From positions 1-38,214 of the forward strand of contig CAMBEZ010000019.1 of NCBI GenBank assembly GCA_945865885.1: 38,214 nt of DNA, read 5' to 3'. Within the stretch, counting starts at the first letter, position 1. Every line of letters begins with the position of its first letter. The translations under genes were made by a program, and so were the position numbers. Shown piece by piece: positions 1-7,832 of the stretch. Source of the stretch: Owenweeksia hongkongensis DSM 17368 (lineage in GTDB: Bacteria; Bacteroidota; Bacteroidia; Flavobacteriales; Schleiferiaceae). The notes under the pieces were generated by a model. That model was not told the DNA's origin. It saw nothing but the letters and a program-made list of their open reading frames with translations, and did not search any database.

Positions 1-2
1 GG

Positions 3-761
3 CAGCGCTTTGAGAACCGTTACGGTTGGGACGACGGTTCGTCCGAGCGGGCGTACGGTGTGCAAAACGTCAACGGCGGCACGGTGGCCATGCACACCCC
101 GATGTACCGCGGTGGAGACACCCTCCGGGGAATTGATTTGGCTTTTGTACCCGCGGGTGTGGACGCCACCCAGCAAGGATTTCGCATTTGCGTTTGGGCC
201 GCAAACAATACCCAGCCCGGGGCATTGCTCTACCGGTCGGACTCGGTGTACACGCCGGACTACAGCTGGGGTCCGGACGTGTTGGTGCACTACGTTTTGG
301 ACACGGTGGGTTTGGTGCTGCCGAATACGGTCTTTTTGGGCTGGCAGCAGGAAGGCACGGCGCCCATGCACGTGGGGTACGACGTCAATTCGCCGCCGGT
401 GGTCCCGAATGTTTACGGCGAGCTGGGCATTTGGTATTCCTCGTTGTACCAGGGTCGGTTGCGTCTTCGTCCGTTTTTGAATCAGTTGCCGTTGGATTTG
501 GCAGTGGCAGAGCAGCCGGTGCCGTTTGGTGCGCTTCGGGTTTATCCCAATCCGGGCCAAGACTGGCTGCGGGTGGAAGCACCCGGCATTGCTGCCCGTG
601 ATTTGCATTATTTAGAAGTTTTTGACGCCCAAGGCCGCGTCGTTTTTTCCGGACCCTATGCGCCGGAACTGGCAACGGCCCAGTGGTCCTCCGGACTGTA
701 TACCCTGCGTTTGCGCACCGCCACGGGAATTTTTACCGCGCGCTGGAATCGAATCCCATGA
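3..761 (+). CDS. T9SS sorting-domain exported protein (5' partial)
   Basis: This reading frame is open from base 3, so the gene starts before the window. Only its last 252 residues are present. The final ~75 residues form a type A Por secretion-system C-terminal domain: a YPNP motif, a short beta-rich stretch with the EVFDAQGRVV pattern, then SSGLYTLRLRT and a basic end (RWNRIP). In Bacteroidota this domain sends a protein through the type IX secretion system to be released or anchored outside the outer membrane. The upstream part (WDDGSSERAYGV, then beta-rich sequence with many Gly and Val) looks like an extracellular adhesion or sandwich fold, and I cannot name its activity. The TGA stop overlaps the ATG of the next gene (ATGA). 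The sorting domain is secure; the function is unknown. Confidence 0.88.
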   Translation, partial: QRFENRYGWDDGSSERAYGVQNVNGGTVAMHTPMYRGGDTLRGIDLAFVPAGVDATQQGFRICVWAANNTQPGALLYRSDSVYTPDYSWGPDVLVHYVLDTVGLVLPNTVFLGWQQEGTAPMHVGYDVNSPPVVPNVYGELGIWYSSLYQGRLRLRPFLNQLPLDLAVAEQPVPFGALRVYPNPGQDWLRVEAPGIAARDLHYLEVFDAQGRVVFSGPYAPELATAQWSSGLYTLRLRTATGIFTARWNRIP

Positions 762-1906
762 CCCCAACTCCTGATTTATTATCGAACGACCACGAGTCGG
801 TTGATTCTTCGTCCCGTCCCGACCTATCCCATACAGGTCATGAGGTAGAATCCGCCGACCCGCAGAGAGCAGCCGATGAAGCTGCAGCAGATGGCGAAGA
901 GGAGGAGGAGCTGTTTGAGCACTTTCGTTTTACGGCGGAGTCCGGTCAGCGTCCACTTCGGGTAGACAAGTTCTTGTTTAATTTTTTGAACGGCGTTTCG
1001 CGCAACAAGGTTCAGCAAGCCGCTGAGGCCGGTGCGATTCGGGTGGACGGGAAGCCCGTCAAGAGCAACCACCGCATGCTGCCGGGCCAAACGGTGGCCG
1101 TGGTGCTGTCCCGTCCGCCGCGCGAAATAGAGTTGCTTCCGGAGGATTTGAACCTGGAGGTGGTGCATCAAGACGCGGATTTTGTGGTGGTGAACAAGCC
1201 AGCTGGCATGGTAGTGCACCCCGCGTACGGTCATTATTCCGGCACCCTGGTCAACGGCCTGATGCACCTCTTTCAAGAGTTGCCGTTCACCTCAGACCGC
1301 GATCGTCCGGGATTGGTGCACCGGATCGACAAGAACACCAGCGGATTGTTGGTGGTGGCCGTCAACGACTACGCTATGACCCATTTGGCCAAGCAGTTCT
1401 TTGACCGATCCACGGACCGTCGGTACACGGCCATCGTTTGGGGCAATTTGGCCGCGGACGAAGGCACCATCACCGGCAACATAGACCGCAGTTTGCGCGA
1501 CCGCAAGGTGCGTCAAGTAGTTCCAGACGGCGCCCGCGGCAAGCACGCCGTAACGCACTACAAGGTGTTGGAGCGCTTTGGATTTGCCACGGTGGTGGAG
1601 TGCAAGTTGGAGACGGGAAGAACCCACCAGATTCGGGTGCATTTTCAGTACATCGGGCATCCCCTGTTCAACGACACCGAGTACGGTGGAGACGAAATGC
1701 GTGCGGTTCCCTATTCACCCCCCAACTTCAAGGCCTTTGTGCACAACGCCTTTGTGGTATGCCCGCGGCACGCGCTGCACGCCCGCACGTTGGCCTTAGA
1801 CCACCCCAAAACGGGAGAGCGCCTGCAGTTCTCCAGTCCGTTGCCGGAGGATCTGCAAGCGCTCTTGGATAAGTTCCGAAAGACTCAGGCGTACAACCCG
1901 GAGTAA
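758..1906 (+). CDS. rluD: RluA/RluD-family 23S rRNA pseudouridine synthase
   Basis: A 382-residue enzyme expected to convert specific uridines of 23S rRNA to pseudouridine in the cytoplasm. An S4 RNA-binding domain spans about residues 66-115 (LRVDKFLFNFL, SRNKVQQA, IRVDGKPV). The catalytic domain follows, with NKPAGMVVHP at about 146-155 and the signature HRIDKNTSGLL around Asp191, the expected catalytic aspartate. GRTHQIRVHFQYIGHP matches the conserved C-terminal motif. Residues 1-55 are an acidic, low-complexity extension (a run of Glu near 47-51) that RluD does not normally need. The ATG at 758 was chosen because it overlaps the previous stop and leaves no spare sequence before the extension; an in-frame start at 683 lies inside the upstream gene. 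The family is certain, RluD specificity likely. Its end overlaps the acyl-CoA ligase gene by 22 bases, tail to tail. Confidence 0.93.
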   Translation: MTPTPDLLSNDHESVDSSSRPDLSHTGHEVESADPQRAADEAAADGEEEEELFEHFRFTAESGQRPLRVDKFLFNFLNGVSRNKVQQAAEAGAIRVDGKPVKSNHRMLPGQTVAVVLSRPPREIELLPEDLNLEVVHQDADFVVVNKPAGMVVHPAYGHYSGTLVNGLMHLFQELPFTSDRDRPGLVHRIDKNTSGLLVVAVNDYAMTHLAKQFFDRSTDRRYTAIVWGNLAADEGTITGNIDRSLRDRKVRQVVPDGARGKHAVTHYKVLERFGFATVVECKLETGRTHQIRVHFQYIGHPLFNDTEYGGDEMRAVPYSPPNFKAFVHNAFVVCPRHALHARTLALDHPKTGERLQFSSPLPEDLQALLDKFRKTQAYNPE

Positions 1907-3657
1907 GCTGCTTCGTAGCGCGCCAGGATGGCCTTGCGCTTGAGTTTGAGCGTGGGAGTCAATTGACCGTCCGCAATGGTCCACTGCTCCGGGCACAAGT
2001 GGATTTTTTTGACCTGTTCCCACTGCCCAAATTGGGTGTTGATGCGGTCCACGTCCTTTTGGATGCGCGCCACTACCTGGGGAATTTGAACTACCTCTGC
2101 GGGCGAGCCGAAGGGGAGTCCCTTGCGGTCGCAGTAGGAACGCAGGAAGGCAAAGTCTGGCTGCACCAACAAGACGGGGTGTTTTTGGTTCTCTCCGGCC
2201 ACCATGCACTGCTCAATGAAGGGGGATTCCTTGAACACATTTTCCATGTGCTGCGGCGCAATATATTTTCCTCCAGACGTTTTGAAAATCTCCTTTTTGC
2301 GGTCCGTGATGCGCAAATGACCGTCGGAATCGATGACGCCAATGTCGCCGGTTTTGAACCAGCCGTCGGGCGTGATGACTTCGGCGGTGAGGTCCGGGCG
2401 GTTGTAGTACCCCATCATTAAATTGGGTCCCTTGGCCCAAATCTCGCCGTCGTCGGCCAATTTCACTTCCACGCCGGAGATGACGGGTCCGACGGTTCCC
2501 AGTTTCATGCCGCCGTTGACCGGCAAGTTAACGGAGATGACCGGGGAGGTTTCCGTGAGTCCGTAGCCTTCTTGGATGCTCAGTCCCGCCGCGGCAAAAA
2601 TGCGCGCCAGACGCGGGTTGAGGGCGGCGGAGCCGCTGGCGATGGTCTTGACGTTGCCGCCCAAGGCCTCTTGCCATTTGCTGAAAATCAATTTGCGGGC
2701 CACAGCCAGGCGCGCCTTGTACCAAGGGCTCTTGCCGTACAAGTCAAATTCTTCGGCCAATTCCACGGCCCAGAAAAAGAGCAGGCGTTTGGCGCCGGTC
2801 AGGGCCTTGCCCTTGTCCATGATGCGGTCGTACACCTTTTCCAGCAAACGCGGAACAGCCGTGAAGACGTCCGGCTTTACTTCCCGAATGTTGTCGCCAA
2901 TGGTCTCCATGTTCTCTGCGTAGTACACCCCAACCCCGGTGTAGAGGTAGAGGTAGACGAGCATGCGCTCGTAGCTGTGGCAGAGGGGGAGGAAGGAAAC
3001 GGATGTGGCGTCCGGGCCTACCGGAAGACGCTCGCGTGAGGCAATGGTGTTGCTGGCGATGTTGCGGTGCGACAGCATCACGCCTTTGGGTGTGCCGGTG
3101 GTGCCGCTGGTGTAAATCAGGGTGGCCAGGTCCATTTCTTGTACCGCGTCCATGCGCGCTTGCAGCAAGTCGTCTACATCCGATGCGGCTTGCTCGCCCA
3201 GAGCGATGACGTCGGCCACGGTTTGAACGCCGGAAACCGGTTCAAAGCAGTAGATGCCGCGCAAGGAGGGGACTTCGTGGGCGATGCTTTGGATTTTCTC
3301 CACCAAAGCGGCGTCGGACACAAAACAGTAGACGGAGCCGGAGTCGTTCAAAATGAAGGCGGATTCCTGCGCGCTGATGCTGGGGTACATGGGGACGTCG
3401 ATGCCGCCGGCCTGCAAAATGGCTTGGTCGCAGAGGTTCCATTCGGAGCGGTTGGTGGTGGAAATCACGGCAACACGTTCGCCGGCCTCCATTCCCAAGG
3501 CCATCAGGCCTTTGGAAAAGCTGCGCGATTGGCGGACGAATTCATCCGTGGAGAGGGCGTGCCACGATCCGTTTTTCTTGGTATTGAGGGCGTCCGGGCG
3601 CGGATGATGCGTCAGGGCGTAGTAAGCAAAATCAAAGAGGCGTGTGGGTTGGCTCAT
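1885..3657 (-). CDS. fadD: Long-chain fatty-acid--CoA ligase (AMP-forming)
   Basis: A 590-residue acyl-adenylate-forming enzyme that activates long-chain fatty acids with ATP and CoA for membrane lipid recycling or beta-oxidation. Visible motifs are the P-loop-like YTSGTTGTPKG (182-192), GYGLTET (364-370), the GWFKTGDIG adenylation motif (432-440) and the hinge/lysine region DRKKEIFKTSGGKYIAP (452-468). The length fits the bacterial long-chain ACSL/FAA-type group. It begins with ATG 19 bases after the amidohydrolase stop, so the two are probably co-transcribed. A one-mismatch -7-like element (TCGTTTTG) lies 4 bases before the ATG and might give a separate start. Its last 22 bases overlap the end of the opposing rluD gene, with no terminator between them. 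Substrate chain length cannot be read from sequence. Confidence 0.94.
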   Translation of the reverse strand: MSQPTRLFDFAYYALTHHPRPDALNTKKNGSWHALSTDEFVRQSRSFSKGLMALGMEAGERVAVISTTNRSEWNLCDQAILQAGGIDVPMYPSISAQESAFILNDSGSVYCFVSDAALVEKIQSIAHEVPSLRGIYCFEPVSGVQTVADVIALGEQAASDVDDLLQARMDAVQEMDLATLIYTSGTTGTPKGVMLSHRNIASNTIASRERLPVGPDATSVSFLPLCHSYERMLVYLYLYTGVGVYYAENMETIGDNIREVKPDVFTAVPRLLEKVYDRIMDKGKALTGAKRLLFFWAVELAEEFDLYGKSPWYKARLAVARKLIFSKWQEALGGNVKTIASGSAALNPRLARIFAAAGLSIQEGYGLTETSPVISVNLPVNGGMKLGTVGPVISGVEVKLADDGEIWAKGPNLMMGYYNRPDLTAEVITPDGWFKTGDIGVIDSDGHLRITDRKKEIFKTSGGKYIAPQHMENVFKESPFIEQCMVAGENQKHPVLLVQPDFAFLRSYCDRKGLPFGSPAEVVQIPQVVARIQKDVDRINTQFGQWEQVKKIHLCPEQWTIADGQLTPTLKLKRKAILARYEAAYSGLYA

Positions 3658-3676
3658 GGCGCAAAACGAAGGTTAA

Positions 3677-5404
3677 TTAGTGAACGCTCGCAGGGGGCAG
3701 CGCGCGGTTTTCAACGTGTCTAAGATACACTTGTACGCCGTGTACCCAAGTGGATTGAACGGGAATTTGTAGCAATTGTTCCGTGGATTGCTCTTCCAAA
3801 GGGTGTTGGAAAAAGGTAAAACTGGCCCAAAAGCCCGGAGCAATGCTGCCGCGTTCGTTTTCTTCAAACCCAGCGTAGGCGGCGTCGTGCGTCATTCCTT
3901 TGAGGATTTGCGCGTCCGTGAGGCCGGCGTTGCGCCCGGCTTCCCAGGTGCGGCGCGGGTCCAAGGGCTCCACGGGAACGTCCGTCCCCATAGGGAGGAC
4001 GGGACTGGCGGCGGCGAGGGCGGCGTACCGGTACCCCAGTGCTGCCAGGCGGTCGGGTCCCAAGCGTTCGCCCGCCCAGGGCAGGTCTGAGGTAGCGTGG
4101 CAGGGTTGGACGGAGGGTAGAACGCGCAGTCTTCCCAGGGCCGCCACATCCGGATCACTCAGGAGTTGAGCGTGCTCAATGCGCCAGCGGTGGTTCGATT
4201 GGGTGGCGTCTTCCAGCACCCGACCGTACAAGCTCAGCAGCATTCCGTTGGCGGAGTCCCCGATGGCGTGGGTGTTCATTTGCCAGCCTTTGCGCAGCAT
4301 TTCGCGCGCACCGCGCTCAAAGTGACGCAGGGGGTAGAGCTGCAAACCGTGGGTGTGGGGAGCGTCGGCGTAGGGGGTTCGGAGCAACGCGCCGCGCGAC
4401 CCCAAGGCGCCGTCGGCGTAAAACTTGAAACTGCGTACGGAAAGGCGGTCGGTTTTGAGTGCGGTGCGGTGGCGCCAGTAGCGGCGATCTGCGGGACGGT
4501 CGGAAACCATGCCGTAGATGGGCATTTGGAGGCTGCCGGTTCGGTGCAGGCTGTCCAGCAACAGAAGGTCTTCCGTGGGCAAGCCGGCTTCGTGGACGGA
4601 GGTGATGCCCAAGGCGTAAGCGTCTTGTTCTGCCCGTTTCAACGCGGCAATTTTATCCGATTGACTGGGCTGGAATACGGGAAGGACTTCGGTGGCGCGG
4701 TCCAAAAAAAGACCGGTGGTGGGGTCGACGGTTCCGCCCGTTACAGCGTAGGGACCGTTGGCGTTTTTGCGGTAGAGCGGATCAATCAACGGCCCAACGG
4801 CCAGGGCCGCGTGGCCGTCCACGCGGGTCAACACCACGGTGCGGTTGGGGTAGCGGTTTTCCCAGGAAGCTCTGGGAGGCAAGGCGGAGTTAGGCCAGTC
4901 GTTTTGGTCCCAGCCGCGTCCAAAGACTAGGGTCTGCTGCGGATGTTTCGCGGTAAACGCGTCCAAACGTTGGAGGCATTCGTCCCAGTTTTGGGTGCCG
5001 GTGAGGTCTACGGTGGTGGCGCCCAAGCCCCAAGCCAGGAAGTGCGTGTGGGCGTCGATCCAACCCGGGTAAACGTGCTGCGCGGGAGCCGGAATCTGGG
5101 GCCAACGAGCGTAGCGGCGTTGAAGATCTTCCCACGAGCCGGTTGTTTTGATGCGGCCGTGCGCTACCACAATTCCCTGCTGTTCCTGCGTCCTGCCGTC
5201 CGCGTGGTGGATTACTACCGGTCCCAGCAGCAGCGAGTCCGGTTGCGGGGTGGTGGCGAGAACCGACGTGATGGACGAGATGGGTGCGGCCCAAAGCATT
5301 TCCCCGGCGGATTCCGTGGACGTACTGCAAAGCACCAAAGCCGTACCGGTCAGGGTACCGAATAACCGACGAGTTGTTGCGGAATGGGAGGAGGCGTGGA
5401 ACAC
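3677..5404 (-). CDS. YtcJ-like amidohydrolase, probably exported
   Basis: A metal-dependent hydrolase of the amidohydrolase family 3 (YtcJ-like) type. The metal-binding motif HTH in YPGWIDAHTHFLAWG lies near residues 119-121, with later HAIGDSANG and EHAQLLSDPDV and the C-terminal MGTDVPVEPLDP carrying the conserved Asp. Family members hydrolyse amide or imide bonds of small molecules; the substrate here is unknown. The start is uncertain. I chose GTG at 5404 because it puts two arginines (TTRR) before a hydrophobic stretch (LFGTLTGTALVLC) and a polar Ser/Thr run, which looks like a signal peptide. ATG at 5299 (540 residues) would remove it, and TTG at 5464 would run into the purL promoter. 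The cysteine ending the hydrophobic stretch lacks a standard lipobox. It is divergent from purL and probably leads an operon with fadD. Confidence 0.85.
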   Translation of the reverse strand: MFHASSHSATTRRLFGTLTGTALVLCSTSTESAGEMLWAAPISSITSVLATTPQPDSLLLGPVVIHHADGRTQEQQGIVVAHGRIKTTGSWEDLQRRYARWPQIPAPAQHVYPGWIDAHTHFLAWGLGATTVDLTGTQNWDECLQRLDAFTAKHPQQTLVFGRGWDQNDWPNSALPPRASWENRYPNRTVVLTRVDGHAALAVGPLIDPLYRKNANGPYAVTGGTVDPTTGLFLDRATEVLPVFQPSQSDKIAALKRAEQDAYALGITSVHEAGLPTEDLLLLDSLHRTGSLQMPIYGMVSDRPADRRYWRHRTALKTDRLSVRSFKFYADGALGSRGALLRTPYADAPHTHGLQLYPLRHFERGAREMLRKGWQMNTHAIGDSANGMLLSLYGRVLEDATQSNHRWRIEHAQLLSDPDVAALGRLRVLPSVQPCHATSDLPWAGERLGPDRLAALGYRYAALAAASPVLPMGTDVPVEPLDPRRTWEAGRNAGLTDAQILKGMTHDAAYAGFEENERGSIAPGFWASFTFFQHPLEEQSTEQLLQIPVQSTWVHGVQVYLRHVENRALPPASVH

Positions 5405-5468
5405 GTTGGTGTTGATAAAAGTGGATGAAAAACAACCCCGTGAAGATAAGCGACCCGACGCCAAGTGT

Positions 5469-5476
5469 TACCTTTG
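5469..5476 (+). promoter_or_regulatory. Candidate -7 promoter element for purL
   Basis: TACCTTTG is an exact match to the Bacteroidota -7 consensus TAnnTTTG, 23 bases before the purL ATG. That predicts a leader of roughly 17-20 bases. I do not see a clear -33 TTG at standard spacing. This purL is preceded by a short leader with no recognisable purine riboswitch. Confidence 0.6.
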
Positions 5477-5499
5477 CAACTTATTGAAAAAGACATCCC

Positions 5500-7737
5500 A
5501 TGCTGGACTCCTTTGCCCCCACGACGGTTGAAAACGCCATAGAATTAGGTCTGTTGCCGGAAGAATACGCCAAGATCTGCGAGGTCCTGGCCCGGACGCC
5601 AAATTTTACCGAGTTGAGCGTTTACTCCGTGATGTGGTCCGAGCATTGTTCGTACAAAAACAGTATTGTTTGGCTCAAAACACTTCCCAAGGAGGGTCCC
5701 CACTTGTTGGCCAAGGCCGGCGAAGAAAACGCGGGCTTGGTGGACATTGGCGACGGTTGGGCCTGTGCGTTTAAAATCGAATCCCACAACCACCCGTCTG
5801 CAGTAGAACCTTACCAGGGCGCAGCGACTGGCGTGGGCGGAATCAACCGCGATATTTTCACCATGGGCGCACGCCCCATTGCGCAGCTGAATTCGCTTCG
5901 GTTTGGGCGCATTGAGGACGAACGCACGCAGTGGCTCCTGAAAGGCGTGGTGAAGGGCATCGGCAACTACGGAAATTCCTTTGGCATTCCCACCGTGGGC
6001 GGCGAAGTTTATTTCGACGACTGCTACCTGCAGAACCCCCTGGTCAATGCCTTTTCTGCGGGCATTGTGAAGGTGGGCGAGCAGCTTTCTGCCAAGGCAC
6101 AAGGCGTGGGCAATCCCGTGTACATTGTGGGCTCCAGCACCGGACGCGACGGCATCCACGGTGCGGCTTTTGCCTCCAAAGATTTAACCGAAGACTCCGC
6201 CAACGACATTCCGTCGGTTCAAGTAGGCGACCCGTTCCAAGAAAAGCTCCTGCTGGAAGCCACGTTGGAACTGTCCCAAACGGGAGCGGTAGCGGGCATG
6301 CAAGACATGGGCGCTGCGGGCATTACGTGTTCGACGTCGGAAATGAGTGCCGGCGGTGGGGTAGGCATGGACATCCATTTGGACCGTGTTCCCACGCGCC
6401 AAGACGGCATGACCCCCTGGGAAATCCTGCTTTCCGAGAGCCAGGAGCGCATGCTGGTGGTGGTGAAAAAAGGCCGCGAGACGGAAGTGGAAGCCATTTT
6501 TGCCAAGTGGGACATCCACTGCGCAGAAATTGGGGTGGTTACCGAAGGCCCGGCCGTGCGTTATTTCTGGCACGGAGACCTGGTGGGCGATTTGCCTGCG
6601 GAGTCTTTGGTGCTGGGCGGTGGCGCCCCGGTGTACTACCGCGAATTCCGCGAGCCAGCCTACTACAAAGCCTATCAAGAATTTGACATTCAGAACGTTG
6701 CGGTCCCTCAAAACCTGCACGCCGTTTCGCAGCAGATCATTGCATTGCCCAACATAGCCAGCAAGCGCTGGGTATACGAACAGTACGACTCCATGGTGGG
6801 CACGGTGAACATGAGCACCAACAGTCCGTCCGACGCCGCCATCGTCAAAGTTAAAGGAACCGACCGGGCGTTGGCCATGACCGTGGACTGCAACAGCCGC
6901 TACGTGCACGCAGACCCCGAAGTAGGCACCATGATTGCGGTTGCGGAAAACGCACGGAACATTGTGTGCTCCGGCGGGGTGCCCAGCGCCATCACCAACT
7001 GCTTGAATTTTGGCAACCCCTACAATCCGGAAGTGTACTGGCAGTTTGTGGGCGCCATCAAAGGCATGAGCCGCGCGTGCGAGCAGTTCAAAACTCCGGT
7101 TACGGGCGGAAACGTGTCCTTCTACAACCAAACGGTTATGGGCAACAAGGCAGAGCCGGTTTTCCCAACGCCCACCATCGCTATGATTGGTTTGGTGGAA
7201 GACAAGAGCCACGTGATGACCTTGAATTTCAAGGAAAAGGGAGACTTAATCTACCAATTGGGCACTTCGCGGGAGGACATTTCGTCCAGTCAGTATTTGG
7301 TGTACCACCACGGCATCACCGAATCCCCGGCGCCTTTCTTTAGCTTGGAAGAGGAGTACGCTTTGCAGGAGCAAGTCAAAATGTTGATCCGTCAAGGCGT
7401 ACTTCAGTCCGCACACGACGTCAGCGAAGGTGGGTTGTTTGTGGCGTTGATGGAGTCTTCCATGGCCGGCAATCTGGGATTTGACGTCACCACGGATAGT
7501 GAAATTCGCACCGATGCGTTCTTGTTTGGCGAGTCTCAGTCCCGTGTGGTGGTGACCGTGGCTCCGGATCAAGAAGAGGCCTTCATTGATTTGATGATGC
7601 TCAACGGCGTGGAATTTGATCTTTTGGGCCACGTGACCAAGGGTTCCATTCGCATCGACGACGAGGAGTGGGGCCAAGTAGCGGAATACAAAGACCGGTA
7701 CGACAATGCCCTGCACCGCGCCTTGGGCGCTGCGTGA
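5500..7737 (+). CDS. purL: Phosphoribosylformylglycinamidine synthase subunit PurL
   Basis: The 745-residue small-type PurL catalyses the fourth step of de novo purine synthesis, making FGAM from FGAR with ATP and ammonia delivered by PurQ, in a complex with PurS. Typical motifs are SEHCSYKNS near residue 47, [21 protein letters not shown] (metal/nucleotide site), [14 protein letters not shown], then a second PurM-like half with [11 protein letters not shown] and the C-terminal [10 protein letters not shown]. The length fits the PurS/PurQ-dependent form rather than the ~1,300-residue single-chain enzyme. purQ and purS are not in the window, so purL stands alone here. The ATG lies 23 bases after a consensus -7 element, and a strong hairpin terminator follows the stop. 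Confidence 0.97.
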   Translation: MLDSFAPTTVENAIELGLLPEEYAKICEVLARTPNFTELSVYSVMWSEHCSYKNSIVWLKTLPKEGPHLLAKAGEENAGLVDIGDGWACAFKIESHNHPSAVEPYQGAATGVGGINRDIFTMGARPIAQLNSLRFGRIEDERTQWLLKGVVKGIGNYGNSFGIPTVGGEVYFDDCYLQNPLVNAFSAGIVKVGEQLSAKAQGVGNPVYIVGSSTGRDGIHGAAFASKDLTEDSANDIPSVQVGDPFQEKLLLEATLELSQTGAVAGMQDMGAAGITCSTSEMSAGGGVGMDIHLDRVPTRQDGMTPWEILLSESQERMLVVVKKGRETEVEAIFAKWDIHCAEIGVVTEGPAVRYFWHGDLVGDLPAESLVLGGGAPVYYREFREPAYYKAYQEFDIQNVAVPQNLHAVSQQIIALPNIASKRWVYEQYDSMVGTVNMSTNSPSDAAIVKVKGTDRALAMTVDCNSRYVHADPEVGTMIAVAENARNIVCSGGVPSAITNCLNFGNPYNPEVYWQFVGAIKGMSRACEQFKTPVTGGNVSFYNQTVMGNKAEPVFPTPTIAMIGLVEDKSHVMTLNFKEKGDLIYQLGTSREDISSSQYLVYHHGITESPAPFFSLEEEYALQEQVKMLIRQGVLQSAHDVSEGGLFVALMESSMAGNLGFDVTTDSEIRTDAFLFGESQSRVVVTVAPDQEEAFIDLMMLNGVEFDLLGHVTKGSIRIDDEEWGQVAEYKDRYDNALHRALGAA

Positions 7738-7764
7738 GGCTGTAGGTTGCAGCTGCACCACAAC

Positions 7765-7800
7765 AAAAAGGGCGGACTCGCAGGAGTCCGCCCTTTTTTT
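7765..7800. terminator. Bidirectional intrinsic terminator between purL and pheT
   Basis: A perfect 10-bp GC-rich stem (arms 7770-7779 and 7784-7793) has a 4-base loop (GCAG). It is flanked by five A on the left and seven T on the right. Both strands therefore read as hairpin plus U-tract, so it should end purL on the + strand and pheT on the - strand. Confidence 0.92.
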
Positions 7801-7832
7801 ATGCCGCAAAACAAACCCGGCACGCCCGAGGC

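Noticed and set aside
683-757. A longer N-terminus for the RluD gene
   Set aside because: It lies within the coding end of the sorting-domain protein, and the ATGA overlap at 758 is the natural start.
6184-7212. A 342-codon open frame on the - strand opposite purL
   Set aside because: Antisense to purL; composition (many His, Val, Asn) matches a shadow of the real frame and it has no promoter or motif.
7738-7832. Possible small RNA between purL and pheT
   Set aside because: The only structure is the intrinsic terminator hairpin; I see no promoter or second structure.
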